Positions 23,098 through 34,250 of a stretch of DNA of 64,000 nt are shown one piece after another. Made by a program: the position numbers and the translations under genes. The notes beneath the pieces were generated by a model that saw nothing but the letters and a program-made list of their open reading frames with translations, made no database searches and was not told the DNA's origin. Origin of the DNA: Apodemus sylvaticus (taxonomy: Eukaryota; Chordata; Mammalia; Rodentia; Muridae); the NCBI RefSeq assembly GCF_947179515.1, contig NC_067474.1:89285824-89349823 (forward strand), read 5' to 3'. Numbering within the stretch: the stretch's first letter is position 1; each line of letters opens with the position of its first letter.

Positions 23098-24400
23098 TGG
23101 GTTGGCACATCGGGAAAAAAGAAACAATATGTATTTTCCATACAATATATTATGATTATGCTTTTCTCTACCCCAAATCTTCCCAATTCCTACTCTCCTT
23201 CCCTCCCATCTGGAGCCATACCATTTTCATTTCTCTTTCCAAAAAGACATCAGAAGAAAAATGATAAAATAAAATATGATACTCTTTTTAAGTTGGAATA
23301 GGACAAAACAAACAGGAGAAAGAGTGTTAAAGAAAAATTATAAGCAACACATATAGACCTAGAGACATATGTCCTAATACACTTGAGGAAATAGGAATTC
23401 CAAACTGGAAGGTCAGGGCTAGATCTGAGGTTCGGAACTTTCAGAATAATCATCCACTGTGAATAATAGGATTGTAGGTTCTTTCTAGAATCTGTTGTTC
23501 TGAGTATTGCTATGAAAAGTTTAACTCCCTGAACCAACAGAATGTAAAAGAACTTCTGACATCCTTGCCAGAGGACAAGAAAAAATACTCTTACCACATA
23601 TAAAATTCCCTGAAGATTCACCCTAGGCTTATTTATGTTACATGTATGGGACACAAATGAATATGTTTTTGTACTCTTCTGTGGTTTGGCTAGAGATAAA
23701 GTTCCTAGAACCACCCAGAAAAGAAGGAACATAGTTTACAGTCAGAGATTGAAAATGTTATAGTATTTATGTTTCAGAGTTCATATTTCGTTACTAAACA
23801 TTGATGTAAATATTGATTCATAAAGCCAAGTGTGCATTTTCCTAATCCTGGTTAAAAGCCTATTGTTGAGAGTGATCATAGGTACAAATGGTAAATGGGC
23901 TATTGTTTGGTGTTTAATGACTATGATGTATTCATTATGTAGCATTCCAAATATGTTTGCCTATTCTTTGTTTTTTGCTCTTGCTGGCTTTGGTTAAAGA
24001 AGCTGGTTTTTGTTTGTTTGATTTTTTTTTAAACAGTGAACGGTGCTAAACAAAAAAGTGACAAGGTAAAATATTGAACATAAGTAGCTTGTGACCAGTC
24101 AACTAAAAATGAGGCATCTATGCATTAAGAAAAAGTTCATGAAGGAAAGGGGGCAGGAAGAATGTGAGCAGAGGCTGGAGCAGAGCACCATGACCATTAC
24201 AACTGGGTGTGACATGCCTTATGTTTTCTTGATGTTGTGGCGGCTGTGGTTATCTGCATACTACCTGTACAAGATCTGTCCCACCAACATCAGCATGGAG
24301 GAAGAGAGGAGTCGTGAGATCTTATCTGCTCTTCAGAATCTGTGGGTAATTAACAGGTTGGTAAAGAAGGAAGATTCACTTTCCTCAGTGGTATACCTAT
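23098..24400. other. Non-coding DNA, possibly old repeat remnants
   Basis: It contains the longest open frame outside L1-derived DNA (minus 23250-23732, 160 codons), which has no family signature. The text at 24260-24310 resembles a dispersed murid repeat, but not securely. Confidence 0.35.
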
Positions 24401-24629
24401 AAGCAAGAAGCCATGCTCCTACAAAGAACCACTCACTCATGCTCTGGTACATAATCTTAATTAAATATTGGATGACTAAATAAACAACAGACCCAAAACT
24501 AGAGGGTGAACTAGTTCTGAAGAGAAAAGGGATTAGTCAGAGTGGGAAAAGGACAGAAAAGGATAATGGGAATAAATATAGCAAAAAAACATGCACAGAA
24601 ATCATCTAGTAAAAGCAGGAAGTCCCTCC

Positions 24630-24905
24630 CTAAATGAGGGTAGAGCCATCCCATAAGATGGGCTCCCAGACTACATACAAGGCAAAACAGAGCTGAACAC
24701 CAGCATTCATCTCTTTCTACTTTCTCTCTAAAGATGTAATATCGCAAGCAGGTTCCTACCTGTCGTCATGTATTCCTTGATGTGACAAACTATATCTTCA
24801 GAATATGAGACATAATAAATCATTTCTCTTAAGTTTCAATTATCAGGTATTTTATCATAGCAATGAAAAAAGTTACTAATAAAGTTGGTACCAGAATTGG
24901 GATAC
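24630..24905 (+). mobile_element. Murid hAT/URR-type repeat fragment
   Basis: 'gaacaccagcattcatctctttc', then 'cataataaatcatttctctt', 'ttttatcatagcaatg' and 'gttactaata' follow the 3' half of a common rodent non-autonomous repeat. Exact family uncertain. Confidence 0.5.
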
Positions 24906-25670
24906 TGATGTAAAGAAATAAACCTGAGCATATGGTGTTTAGATTTTTTTGGTTCATGGACAGAATATAAAATGGTTTAGAACTCCAGACTAGACAGGTC
25001 CCAGAGTTCTGTTTAAAAATAGTGTTATTTGTACGTGAACTTGCAGGACAAGGATACTAAGAGCAGAGCACACAATGGAGGCAGGCTTACAACATTTGAA
25101 ATGGGAATAAGGACTCTCTCAGACATTTGTTTAGAATCTTTTTCTTACTTGATTTTCGCATAGAATATGTGGCATATTTGCCATTTCCCAAGAACTTGCA
25201 AGAAGATGAAATAAAAGGTGATATACTATTTGGCAAAGAAAATTTCAAGAAAGCAATTCCTCAAGGCTGCAACAACTGCTCTGTGCTTTGTCTCAGATCT
25301 ATGGTAATGGAAAGTGAACAGATTTGGTAAGGAAAGATGCTTTTGCTACCTACTTTTCCCTGCCACAGTTGACTGAGCCTTCTAAGCATGAACCAGATAA
25401 AACCTTAAATTGCTTTTGTCACATGTTCTTTTTTTAACAGAAACAAGAATTGCAACTTATTTAAAACTCATTACCATGCATAAAATATGGTAATAAGTTG
25501 CATTTTAAAAGGAAATCAATGATTATCATGTCTGACAAATCACCTTAAGTATATTAGAAATCTATGACCACTCAGTAATTCTGCTTGGTCAGTTACTAAA
25601 GTCTTTATTAATTGACCACATGCTAGTAAGTTCCACCTTAGTAGCATTGAATCTTGAAAGTACTGAAGAA
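24906..25670. other. Unique A+T-rich DNA
   Basis: Nothing recognised. Confidence 0.45.

Positions 25671-25671
<1 letters not shown>

Positions 25672-25717
<46 letters not shown>
25672..25717. repeat. (TATC)n microsatellite
   Basis: About 11 tetranucleotide units. Confidence 0.98.
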
Positions 25718-26030
25718 GTTTATAGTATATGTATTAACATATAGTACTCTTTTTAAAAGTGATTTTTAAAAGGTATCATAGTTACTGTTATTAAATTTTA
25801 AAAACCTTAATTATGTGTATTATTTTGCCTACACACTTCAATATGCTTTAATTTGAATAATTTTGAATTGTTTTTCACTTTAAGATTCTTAAATTATCAA
25901 CACATTCAGGCATAAAGGTACAAAGACTTTGAATGAGTGAATATACTAATATAGCATTATTTCTACTGGAAAATATTTTTTATTTTTGTTTAATTTATTT
26001 TGCCAAAATCATACTGTTTTTATTTCTTAG
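25718..26030. other. Unique A+T-rich DNA
   Basis: Nothing recognised. Confidence 0.45.
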
Positions 26031-26039
26031 GACTGATGG

Positions 26040-26470
26040 CAAAATTTGACACATTCTGATGGCTTAAAATGAAAAAATTTGTCCTTTCACAGTTCTAGAG
26101 GCCAAAAGTTCAAAGTAAGGATGTCAGCAAACCTCCAACAGTGACTTGAAGAAAAAAGGACTCCCTGTTCTTCCTGCTGTGAGAGGTGCTAGTTTTTCCA
26201 ACCTGTGGCCACATCTCTTAAATCTCCCCTCTGTCTTCTCAACATATTCTTGTCTCTTTACATTTCTGGGGCTTTAGTGGGTCTCTGACATTGGGCCAGG
26301 ATCCACTTGGAAAAGTAGGATACATTTCTTATTACATGGTCTTCAAACTAAGTTTATCTGTATCTGTGTTTTATTCCCCTTTCCAAAGTAGCTGACATTT
26401 GTAGACTTCAGGGCTGAAGATGAGGTTGTCTTTGAGAGGAGTCACAATTCTACCAGCATTTATACCATTC
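26040..26470. repeat. Ancient mammalian interspersed repeat, family unsure
   Basis: 'cacagttctagaggccaaaagttc', 'aaggatgtcagcaa' and 'ctgtggccacatctct' resemble an old dispersed mammalian repeat that carries 'cagttctggaggccagaagtcc'. Orientation not assigned. Confidence 0.4.
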
Positions 26471-27555
26471 TTAAGAATTCCATAAGTACTTCATTTTATG
26501 TATAGTCAATCTGTATGCTTTTTACATCTTTTAAATTTTTATAGAAAATCACTGACATTAATTAAATATATGGGATGCTGATGAATTATATTTGATATTA
26601 CTTTTAGAAATAAACATATTTTAGTGAAGAAATTCTTGTTGTTTTTCCCTCTACTGTTTTACCTACTTAAGAGTTTTGATTTATTCACAATCAATTGTTT
26701 GTTATTAGATAACATAATTTAATGTATAAGGATAGCATTGATGGAATATCCTTTTCCATTTCTGTTATAAATTTTATGTCAGCCTATATAACATCATTCA
26801 ACAGTGAAATGGAAGAATCCCAATGACAGAAAGGATGTGGAGGTGGTTGGGCCAACATGCAGGATTAGCATTTGGAAGCATTGCAAGCAATTTCAGACAA
26901 ATACCAACACATGTTCCATGTTGGACAAATCTTGGAAGAGATATACAGACATGGGGAATAATTCAAATTTTAAGAAAAATACCATAAATCTCTTCATTTT
27001 TTATTCTCTCCACTCTTTGTTTCTGGAAATGAATTATTCCAGTTGTGTAATCTCAAACCATTAACTATCCCTGAAAATATAGTTTTTACTGTTTCTCTGA
27101 CTGTTATCAGACTATTTCTGACTTACTGTTCTTTTCTGTCTACTCAAAGATACTTATTTTTCAAAAAACAATATTTTTGGAAACTTGTGACAAAGATTTC
27201 CAACACTACAATGCAAAGCTAGGATACAGAGGCGCTTTGGTAGGACCAAAAGAAAGACAGCACATTAATTAACTAATGCAGTGGTACTAAGTCAACACAC
27301 AAAGCTCAAACCAAACACAGACTAAGCTTTGTTGTGTGCTGAGAGATCCAGAAGAAAACAATGAGCATCTGTAGTTTAAGCCACCAGCCCACTCATTTGC
27401 TTTTAGGTGCTTAAGAAGACTGGAAATATATTTGCTTTTATCACAGTGATGGCTTTATTCAAATTCAGTTGTCATTATTGCTGATATATTTGGGCTGAGC
27501 CCAAAGAAATAGTTTCTATTTGTCATTTCTTTTGAATGCCTCTTGCTTGCTTGTT
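26471..27555. other. Unique A+T-rich DNA
   Basis: Nothing recognised; the frame at 26804-27064 (86 codons) has no family resemblance. Confidence 0.45.
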
Positions 27556-27559
27556 TGTT

Positions 27560-28145
27560 TATTTTTATTGAGAACTGTTGAGTTTACCAGGATTATCTGT
27601 GTGGCCACCTGTTTGTGAGTATATGTACTAGAGGCCAGTTGTCCTTCAGTGTATAGGGATATGACTGCTTAGTCCTCAGAAACCATCTGTAGTCAGTAGT
27701 TGAGCAAGGATGAATAGGCACTATGGCTTTCTCAATTCATGGTTGATGAATGGTGAACCCTCTTTTGCTTAGACCCATTGCAGGTAGTCATAGCTACTGT
27801 TCAGTCATGATGGTGGTGAATCTGCCATACACCAAAGTCAGTGCTGCACAACCCTTCTCCCTTAAGGCTCTTGAATTTCTTCTAGTCGCCAATTCCTCAG
27901 TGATCCATATGCTTTAGTGGTTGTGCTCTAAATGTCCCGTTTATGACTTTACTTACTCTAAGATTGTGAATAGCCTTGAGTCTTTGCTGTTATCATGTGT
28001 CATTTCAAGAGAGGCTTCTCCAGCTAATGTTGGAAATAACATTTGTCTGTGGGTATAATAAAAACAGTGAGAAGGCAGCTAGCTAGGCAGCAGGCCAATG
28101 CAGCTAACCAGCATCAAAAAGGTGGCCCCTAGGATGTAAGACTAT
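27560..28145. mobile_element. Rodent L1-associated repeat, diverged
   Basis: 'gttgagtttaccaggattatctgtg', 'cccattgcaggtagtcatagctac', 'ctaaatgtcccgttta' and 'gtctgtgggtataata' occur in an order I recall from a murid LINE-associated repeat. The family name was not checked. Confidence 0.45.
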
Positions 28146-29170
28146 CTCAACCTTAAGCTTTCTCACTAGTTTTAAATTAGCAGGTGTGAACATTTTATCT
28201 TTGAAGTTGAACATAAAATAATCATTATGATATTTTTCATGTTTACATATCAATTTTAGGGAAGTATGGAATATAATTTATATGGTCAAAGGAGCTGATC
28301 TATTTTAAATAAAGACTATGCTCCAGTTCTAAAATTGTTCTATGGATATTAAAGCTCAGAGTGCGATTCTGATAAAAATGATATACTTAGTACTCAGCAA
28401 CAGTCTTCCATTGTAAGTGGTCTTTCCACTACAGTGACATGTTCATATTGTTCTCAGAGCTAAGGGGTTTGTCAGGAGAAGAGAAAGCACCACAATGGGA
28501 TTTATTAACACAAACAGTGGAAAGCATTAAATCAGCATCAAAGAAGTTTACCGCTGTGTTTTAAGAGGAAAAGATGAGAGTTGAGAATAAGATGTGTTCT
28601 AATCTTCTCCTGCAGGTAGGAGCAGAATTCCACAGGTACAAGCTCACTGTGCTCAGTGCGCATTCATCTCTGCTGAAGATCTGGAGAGTCCCTACCAGTC
28701 CCTACTTTAAGATGCAGAGTACATTCCAAAGCCAGACTTGACTGATGTTCAAGGAAGGTGGGCTGGGTATAGAATCAAAGACATTAAGCCATAGCAAATT
28801 TTCCATAGGTGAAAAAAATGACTTCTTTGAACACTGGGAGTTTCCAACTTCATTCTATCAGTATTTTCATTGTTGAATTTGAGAAAGATTACGTTAGATT
28901 AGAAAATTAAGGTGTACTACACATTTAAATGTGTAGTAGTCCAAAGGAAAAAATGACAGGAAGAAGTAAGAGGTATCTCCCTTGTTTCTTGGTACCAAGA
29001 CAACAAATAGTTCCAAACAGCCTTAGGGATACTAAGAAAGGTGATACATTTCAAGGCTGACTTCTTCTACAAGCAAATGTGATTGAACTCTGAACCAATA
29101 TGTAAACAAATCACACTTTCAAGTTCATTTCTTTTTCTACCACCTACATTCATGCTTTTCCAATCTTCTG
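28146..29170. other. Unique DNA containing one perfect palindrome
   Basis: No repeat family or gene recognised except the palindrome at 28915-28938. Confidence 0.45.
28915..28938. repeat. Perfect 24-bp palindrome
   Basis: TACTACACATTT followed directly by its exact reverse complement AAATGTGTAGTA. Confidence 0.95.
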
Positions 29171-29175
29171 TCCTG

Positions 29176-29338
29176 TTTCCTCTCCTTTCCCCCCTGCTTT
29201 CGTTTCCTTTTGTTTCCTTTCGTTTCGTTTCCTTTCCTTTCCTTTCCTTTCTTTTCCTCTCCTCTCCCCTCCCCTCCCCTCATCTCCCCTCCTCTCCCCT
29301 CCTCTCCCCTCCCTTCCTCTCTTCTCTTTTCTTTCTTT
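29176..29338. repeat. Polypyrimidine tract (TTTCC)n / (TCCCC)n
   Basis: Almost pure C+T on the plus strand. It starts as TTTCC and TTTCG units and passes into TCCCC units. A 31-base stretch at 29304-29334 is repeated exactly at 31985-32015. Confidence 0.95.
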
Positions 29339-29493
29339 TTTTCTGCGAATACATTTTAGTTTTTTCCCAATATTCTTTGTTTACATTCCAAATGATTTCC
29401 CCTTTCCCAGTTCCCCTCTCCCCATAAGTTCCATAAGCCTTCTTCCCTCTGCCCATTCCCCACCCCCCTTCCATTTTTTGCTTTAGGATGAAA

Positions 29494-29494
29494 T

Positions 29495-29549
<55 letters not shown>

Positions 29550-29551
29550 TG

Positions 29552-29588
<37 letters not shown>

Positions 29589-29592
29589 ATGT

Positions 29593-29636
<44 letters not shown>
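29494..29636. repeat. (TA)n(TG)n compound microsatellite inside L1 fragment A
   Basis: TA run at about 29494-29569 and TG run at 29570-29636. Endonuclease-coding sequence matches on both sides, so the repeat grew from a short 'gatatttata' stretch in the L1. Thr-His and Tyr-Ile runs in the open frames come from it. Confidence 0.95.
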
Positions 29637-29637
<1 letters not shown>

Positions 29638-30180
29638 AATGCAATTGGTACAAAGCGTCAATTAGTTTCACTGTGTCCCTGTTTAGTTTCTGTTTTCCGG
29701 ATTGGTCCATTGAGGAGAATGGAGTGTTGAAGTCACCCACAATTATTATGTTAGGTGCAATGCGTGCTTTGAACTTTAGTAAAGTTTCTTTTATAAATAA
29801 GGTTGCCCTTGCATTTGGAGCATAGATGTTCAGAATTGAGAGTTCTTCTTGGTGGATTTTTCCTTTGACTAATAAGAAGTGTCCTTCTGTGTCCCTTTTG
29901 ATGTCTTTAAGTTGAAAGTCAATTTTATCCGATATTAGAATGGCTACTCCAGCTTGTTTCCTGAGACCATTTGCTTGTAAAACTGTTTCCAGCCTTTTAC
30001 TCTGAGGTTGTGTTTGTCTTTGACACAGACGTGCTTTTCCTGTATGCAGCAAAATGTAGGGTCCTGTTTATGTATCCAGTCTGTCAGTCTATGTCTTTTT
30101 ATTGGAGAATTGAGTCCATTGATGTTAAGAGATATTAAGGAATAGTGATAATTGCTTCCTGTTACTTTTGATGTTATACT
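29637..30180 (-). pseudogene. L1 ORF2 N-terminal (endonuclease) remnant of fragment A
   Basis: On the minus strand, residues equivalent to 1-178 of the intact copy can be followed, with GDFN (the catalytic Asp region) at about 29735 and KIDFQ, RDTEGHF and NIYAPNAR conserved. The start ATG is degraded and a frameshift lies near the position of residues 55-65, so no working endonuclease is possible. Confidence 0.85.
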
Positions 30181-30274
30181 TATGTTTGAGTGGTTATCTT
30201 CATTTGGGTTTGATGAAAGAAGGTTACTATCTTCCTTTTTCCAGAGTGAAGTTTCCCTCCTTATATTGGCATTT

Positions 30275-31000
30275 TTAACCTATTATCCTTTGTAGGGCTG
30301 GGTTTGTAGAAAGATATTGTGTAAATTTGGTTTTATCATTGAGTATCTTGGTTTCTTCATCTATGGTCATTGAGAGTTTTGCTGGGCATAGTAGTCTTGC
30401 CTGGCATTTGTGTTCTCTTAGAGTCTGCATGCAATCTGCCCAGGATCTTCTAGGTTTCATGGTCTCTGGTGAGAACTCTGGTGCAATTCTGATAGGTCTT
30501 CCTTGATATGATACTTGGTCTTTTTCTCTTACTGACTTTAATATTCTTTCTTTGTGTAGTGCATTTTGAGTTTTGATTGTTATGTGACTGGAGGTATTTC
30601 TGTTCTGGTCCGGTCTGTTTGGAGTTCTGTAGGCTTCTTGTATGTTCATGGGCATCTCATTCTTTATGTTAGGGAAGTTTTCTTCCATAATTGTGTTGAA
30701 GATATTTGCTGGCCCATTATGTTGTAAATCTTCACTGTCATCTATGCCTATAATCCTTATGTTTGGTCTTCACATTGTATCCTGGATTTCCTTGATGTTT
30801 TGGGTTACAAGCTTTTTGCATTTTGCAGTTTCTTTGATTGTTGATTCAATGCTTTCTATGGTATCTTTGGCATCTGAGATTCTTTTTTCTAGCTCTTATA
30901 TTCTGTTGTTGATATTTGCATCCATGACCCCTGATTTTTTTCCCCAGGGCTTTCTATCTTCAAACTTGTCTCCCATTGTTATTTCTTAGCTGTTTCTTTT
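30275..31000 (-). pseudogene. L1 ORF1 remnant of fragment A
   Basis: The minus strand shows the C-terminal RNA-binding region (YRTPNR, ILKSVREK, RRSWAD) open over 30275-30688. The coiled-coil end lies at 30690-30990 with stops and a shift. A premature stop after RIIG shortens the C-terminus by several residues. The N-terminal part is missing through 5' truncation. Confidence 0.85.
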
Positions 31001-31005
31001 TTATT

Positions 31006-31876
31006 TCTATTTTAAATTTTTTATTGATATATTTTTATTTACATTTCAAATGATTTCCCCTTTTCTGGGTCCCCACTCCCCAAAAGTCTCGTAAGTCCTC
31101 TTCCCTCCCCCTGTTCCTCCATCTACCCATTCCCGCTTCCCTGTTCTGGAATTCCCCTATACTCTTGCACTGAGTCTTTCCAGAACCAGGGGCACTCCTC
31201 CATTCTTTTTGGACATCATTTAATATGTGGATTATGTCTTGAGTACTCAAAGTTTCTAGGCTAATATCCACTTATCAGTGAGTGCATACCATGATTGCTC
31301 TTTTGAGACTGGGTTACCTCACTCAGTATGATGTTCTCCAGCTCCATCCATTTGTCTAAGAATTTCATGAATTCATTGTTTCTAATGGCTGAATAGTACT
31401 CCATTGCGTAAATATACCACATTTTTTGTATCCATTCCTCCTTTAAAGGACACCTGGGTTCTTTCCAGCTTCTGGCTACTACAAATAGGGCTGCTATGAA
31501 TATAGTGGAACATGTGTCCTTATCGCATGCTGAAGAATCCTCTGGGTATATGCCCAGGAGTGGTATAACAGGTTCCTCAGGAAGTGTCATGCCCAGTTTT
31601 CTGAGGAACCGCCAGACTGATTTCCAAAGTGGTTGCACCATCTTGCAATCGCATCAGCAGTGGAGGAGTGTTCCTCTTTCTCCACATCTTCGCCAACACC
31701 TGCTGTCTCCTGAGTTTTTGACCTTAGCCATTCTGACTGGTGTGAGGTCAAACCTCAGGGTTGTTTTGATTTGCATTTCTCTAATGATTAATGATGTTGA
31801 ACATTTCTTAAGGTGTTTCCCACCCCTCCAAAGTTCTTCAAGTGAAAATTCTTTGTTTAGCTCCCTACCCCACTTT
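31006..31876 (-). mobile_element. L1 fragment B: 5'-truncated 3' end
   Basis: On the minus strand it has the last part of ORF2 (open 31641-31261, containing YPEDSS, YYSAIRNNEF, MELENIILSEVTQ and HSLISGY before the stop at 31261-31263), a G-rich 3' UTR and an A-rich tail at about 31010. It is truncated at 31876, inside the text just before the Cys-rich end of ORF2. It stands in the same orientation as fragment A, with almost no spacer. Confidence 0.92.
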
Positions 31877-32045
31877 CCTCTCCTCTCCTCTCCTCTCCTC
31901 TCCTCTCCTCTCCTCTCCTCTCCTCTCCCCTCCCCTCCCCTCCCCTCCCCTCCCCTCCCCTCCCCTTCCTTCTCCTCCCCTCTACTCCCCTCCCTTCCTC
32001 TCTTCTCTTTTCTTTTCCTTTCCTTTTCTTTCCTTTCATTTTTCT
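31877..32045. repeat. Polypyrimidine tract (TCTCC)n(TCCCC)n
   Basis: Near-pure C+T. The minus strand of 31926-31966 reads as repeated GGGGA, a strong quadruplex-forming pattern. It abuts the 5' truncation point of L1 fragment B. Confidence 0.96.
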
Positions 32046-34080
32046 TCCTGTTCTAGTCTCCATTTGATAATCTTTGTGCTTTTGCTGAAAATACTCCCAT
32101 GCTATCATCTAATTCCTGCAAAACTAATAAAAACTTTTCATTTTCCAACAGATTCCAAAAGTAAGTTGCCAAATTTTTCAACCAATGGTTAGAAAACAGG
32201 AGACTAGGAAAACCTGTTAAGTGCAATCCAGGTTAGGTATTTTCTTAAGTCTCATGAAATTAGAATCAGTTTTCTGATTCATTATAGGAACCACAAAGAC
32301 AAATGCTTAAAAATCTCATTTTTTTTGAAAGTATGATGTTCTTGTTATAGCGTTGAGACTCTGTCTACTTCTCTGTTTAAGAGGGTGGTGATGGTAGGCA
32401 TAATCTTCTTTGTATAACTTACAGTTAATTGCTCTGGATCTATGGTTTTCCTTATTCCCATTTGCAAAGCCAAATTGTAATAACCTTGGTCTTGTGAGTA
32501 CCCCACTTATGTAAGAAAATTCCTCCTTTAAAGGCCTCTTTGTCTCTCCATTATTCTCTAGGAATCTAATACAACTAGTGAATACTGGATTATTATGCAG
32601 ATTGTGGGTCACCACAGTCAAAATGAAAAGGTACCTTTTGAATATCTAACAGAATTCCCTCTTTGCGGAAACAGAAAACTAAATTCTGCAAAGTAAATAA
32701 CATTACCAGGCTTCTTGGTGCTTGGTAGTGGGAAACTAAAACAATAGAAGGCAGAATCTAGAAGAAAAGTTGTCTTGACAGAACTAGGAATGTACACACA
32801 GCATGCAATTCTGCTTCCATTTGTCATGGTAGTACTAAGCATAATGGCTAAGTTCCTTGAATGAAACTTGATTTGAGGATGAAAGAGTTAGTATAATGAT
32901 GAAACTATTGGGCATGAAATGTGTCAGGTCCTTAATACAAGAGCAATAGAATGCCCCAATGTTAGAATTTATTTGATATTTAAACATGTTTATGCCAGGG
33001 CAAAAATGAGCTAGTAGTGGTATCAAGGAAGAATAACCTCAAGAAGAGTTGTTTTGAAACAAACCTTTGAAACACACTCCATACCATCAAAGAGAACACA
33101 CAATATAGTTTTAGGAGCATTTAGATCTATTCTTAAAATAGGGATTTTCGAAAAATAGGAAAACAAACACAGTTTAAAATAACTTGACTGTTTGCTTCAG
33201 AGGCAATGAAAAAATTCCCAAAGTAAGAAAAAGAGCACAGGCAAACACATGCATGCACACACAGAGATGTACACACACATGTACAGAAGCACATAATAAA
33301 TGTGCATACATGTAACTATTGTGCACACCCCACATTCCCATATTGAACTGCACATCTATGACAAGCTTGTAGATCAGTAAAACAGTTGTAAACATTAGAA
33401 TGCCTGACAACTGAAAGTGACTGTAGCCAATATTATATATGGCTGAAGCATGTAATTTACATCTTAGTGAAATTAAACATACTATAATAGTCTAGCTTCT
33501 AGGCATCAATACTATTAAATTTGCAGTAGTAGATTATGACATCATGTGAAACCCCAGGATACACATTAGGATCTGCTTATTATGGTTTGTAATATGTATT
33601 GCTGTTCTGGTTAGCTTTTCATTTAATTTATTGCAAGCTTCTACTTTTTTAAAAAGACAAATAACATCAATTGAAGTTGCTACTCTGTGCAATAGCTTTT
33701 AAGCCTCGGGATGCGGTGATGTCACATTGTAGAATCAGCAATGATAGCTTATATCTGAGAAGCATTAAGAAGTCAGAATTTTATTGAACAGAGTAATAAC
33801 ATTAGACTCTTTATAGCCACTAAGTATAATTTGAGAAGGTATTCTAACTCACCTTTATTTTTTAAAATGTTTCATAGCTAAGATTTTATAATGCTGGAAT
33901 AACAATAAAGCTTACTTATTTTAGTAGAGAGCTTATATTAGACAACAGCAACCACAGCCAAATGTATCACTGTGAAACCATTACAAGTTTCCATTCTATG
34001 TACATAAGAAAGGAAGAGATGTGGACTGGAGAAAGAACTGTGTCCATGCTTACAGGGGACTTAAGCTTGTTCCCCCTAAT
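32046..34080. other. Unique A+T-rich DNA
   Basis: No repeat family or gene recognised. Imperfect ACACATG text occurs at 33240-33310. Open frames of 60-101 codons are unsupported. Confidence 0.5.
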
Positions 34081-34084
34081 CCAT

Positions 34085-34250
34085 GTAAAACAGTTGCACA
34101 TGGTGTGCACACCTATAATCTCAGCATCGATGAGGCAGAAACTAGCAGATCCCTGGAGCTCACTGGGCATGGAGCCTGGTCTAATTGGTGAGTTCCAGGC
34201 CGAAATGAAACCTTATCACACAAATACACACTCAAAAAACCCATAATGTT
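34085..34250 (+). mobile_element. B1/B4-type (7SL-derived) SINE
   Basis: 'acatggtgtgcacacctataatctcagcat', in two adjoining parts, is the left box of a 7SL-derived SINE. It is followed by 'gaggcagaaactagcagatcc', 'ttggtgagttccaggcc' and an A-rich end. Subfamily uncertain. Confidence 0.65.

Larger units (their letters stand above)
29339..31005 (-). mobile_element. L1 fragment A: 5'-truncated, with a large internal deletion in ORF2
   Basis: Read on the minus strand from 31005 down: ORF1 from inside the coiled coil, the inter-ORF spacer, the ORF2 endonuclease N-terminus, then a direct jump into the 3' UTR at about 29472. About 3.2 kb of ORF2 (the end of endonuclease, RT and C-terminus) is missing. 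A TA/TG microsatellite sits inside the endonuclease segment. The 3' UTR ends in 'ggggaaatcatttggaatgt' and an A-rich tail next to the polypyrimidine tract. Confidence 0.88.

Noticed and set aside
24091..24402. 103-codon plus-strand frame after the Drg1 pseudogene
   Set aside because: No recognisable domain; part of the DNA looks like a dispersed murid repeat, and there is no exon context.
25672..25717. Regular short repeats considered as a CRISPR-like array
   Set aside because: Uniform tetranucleotide units without spacers, in a mammalian genome; an ordinary microsatellite.
31857..32108. Arg/Gly/Glu-rich minus-strand frame resembling an RGG protein
   Set aside because: It is the translation of the GGGGA/GGAGA simple repeat.
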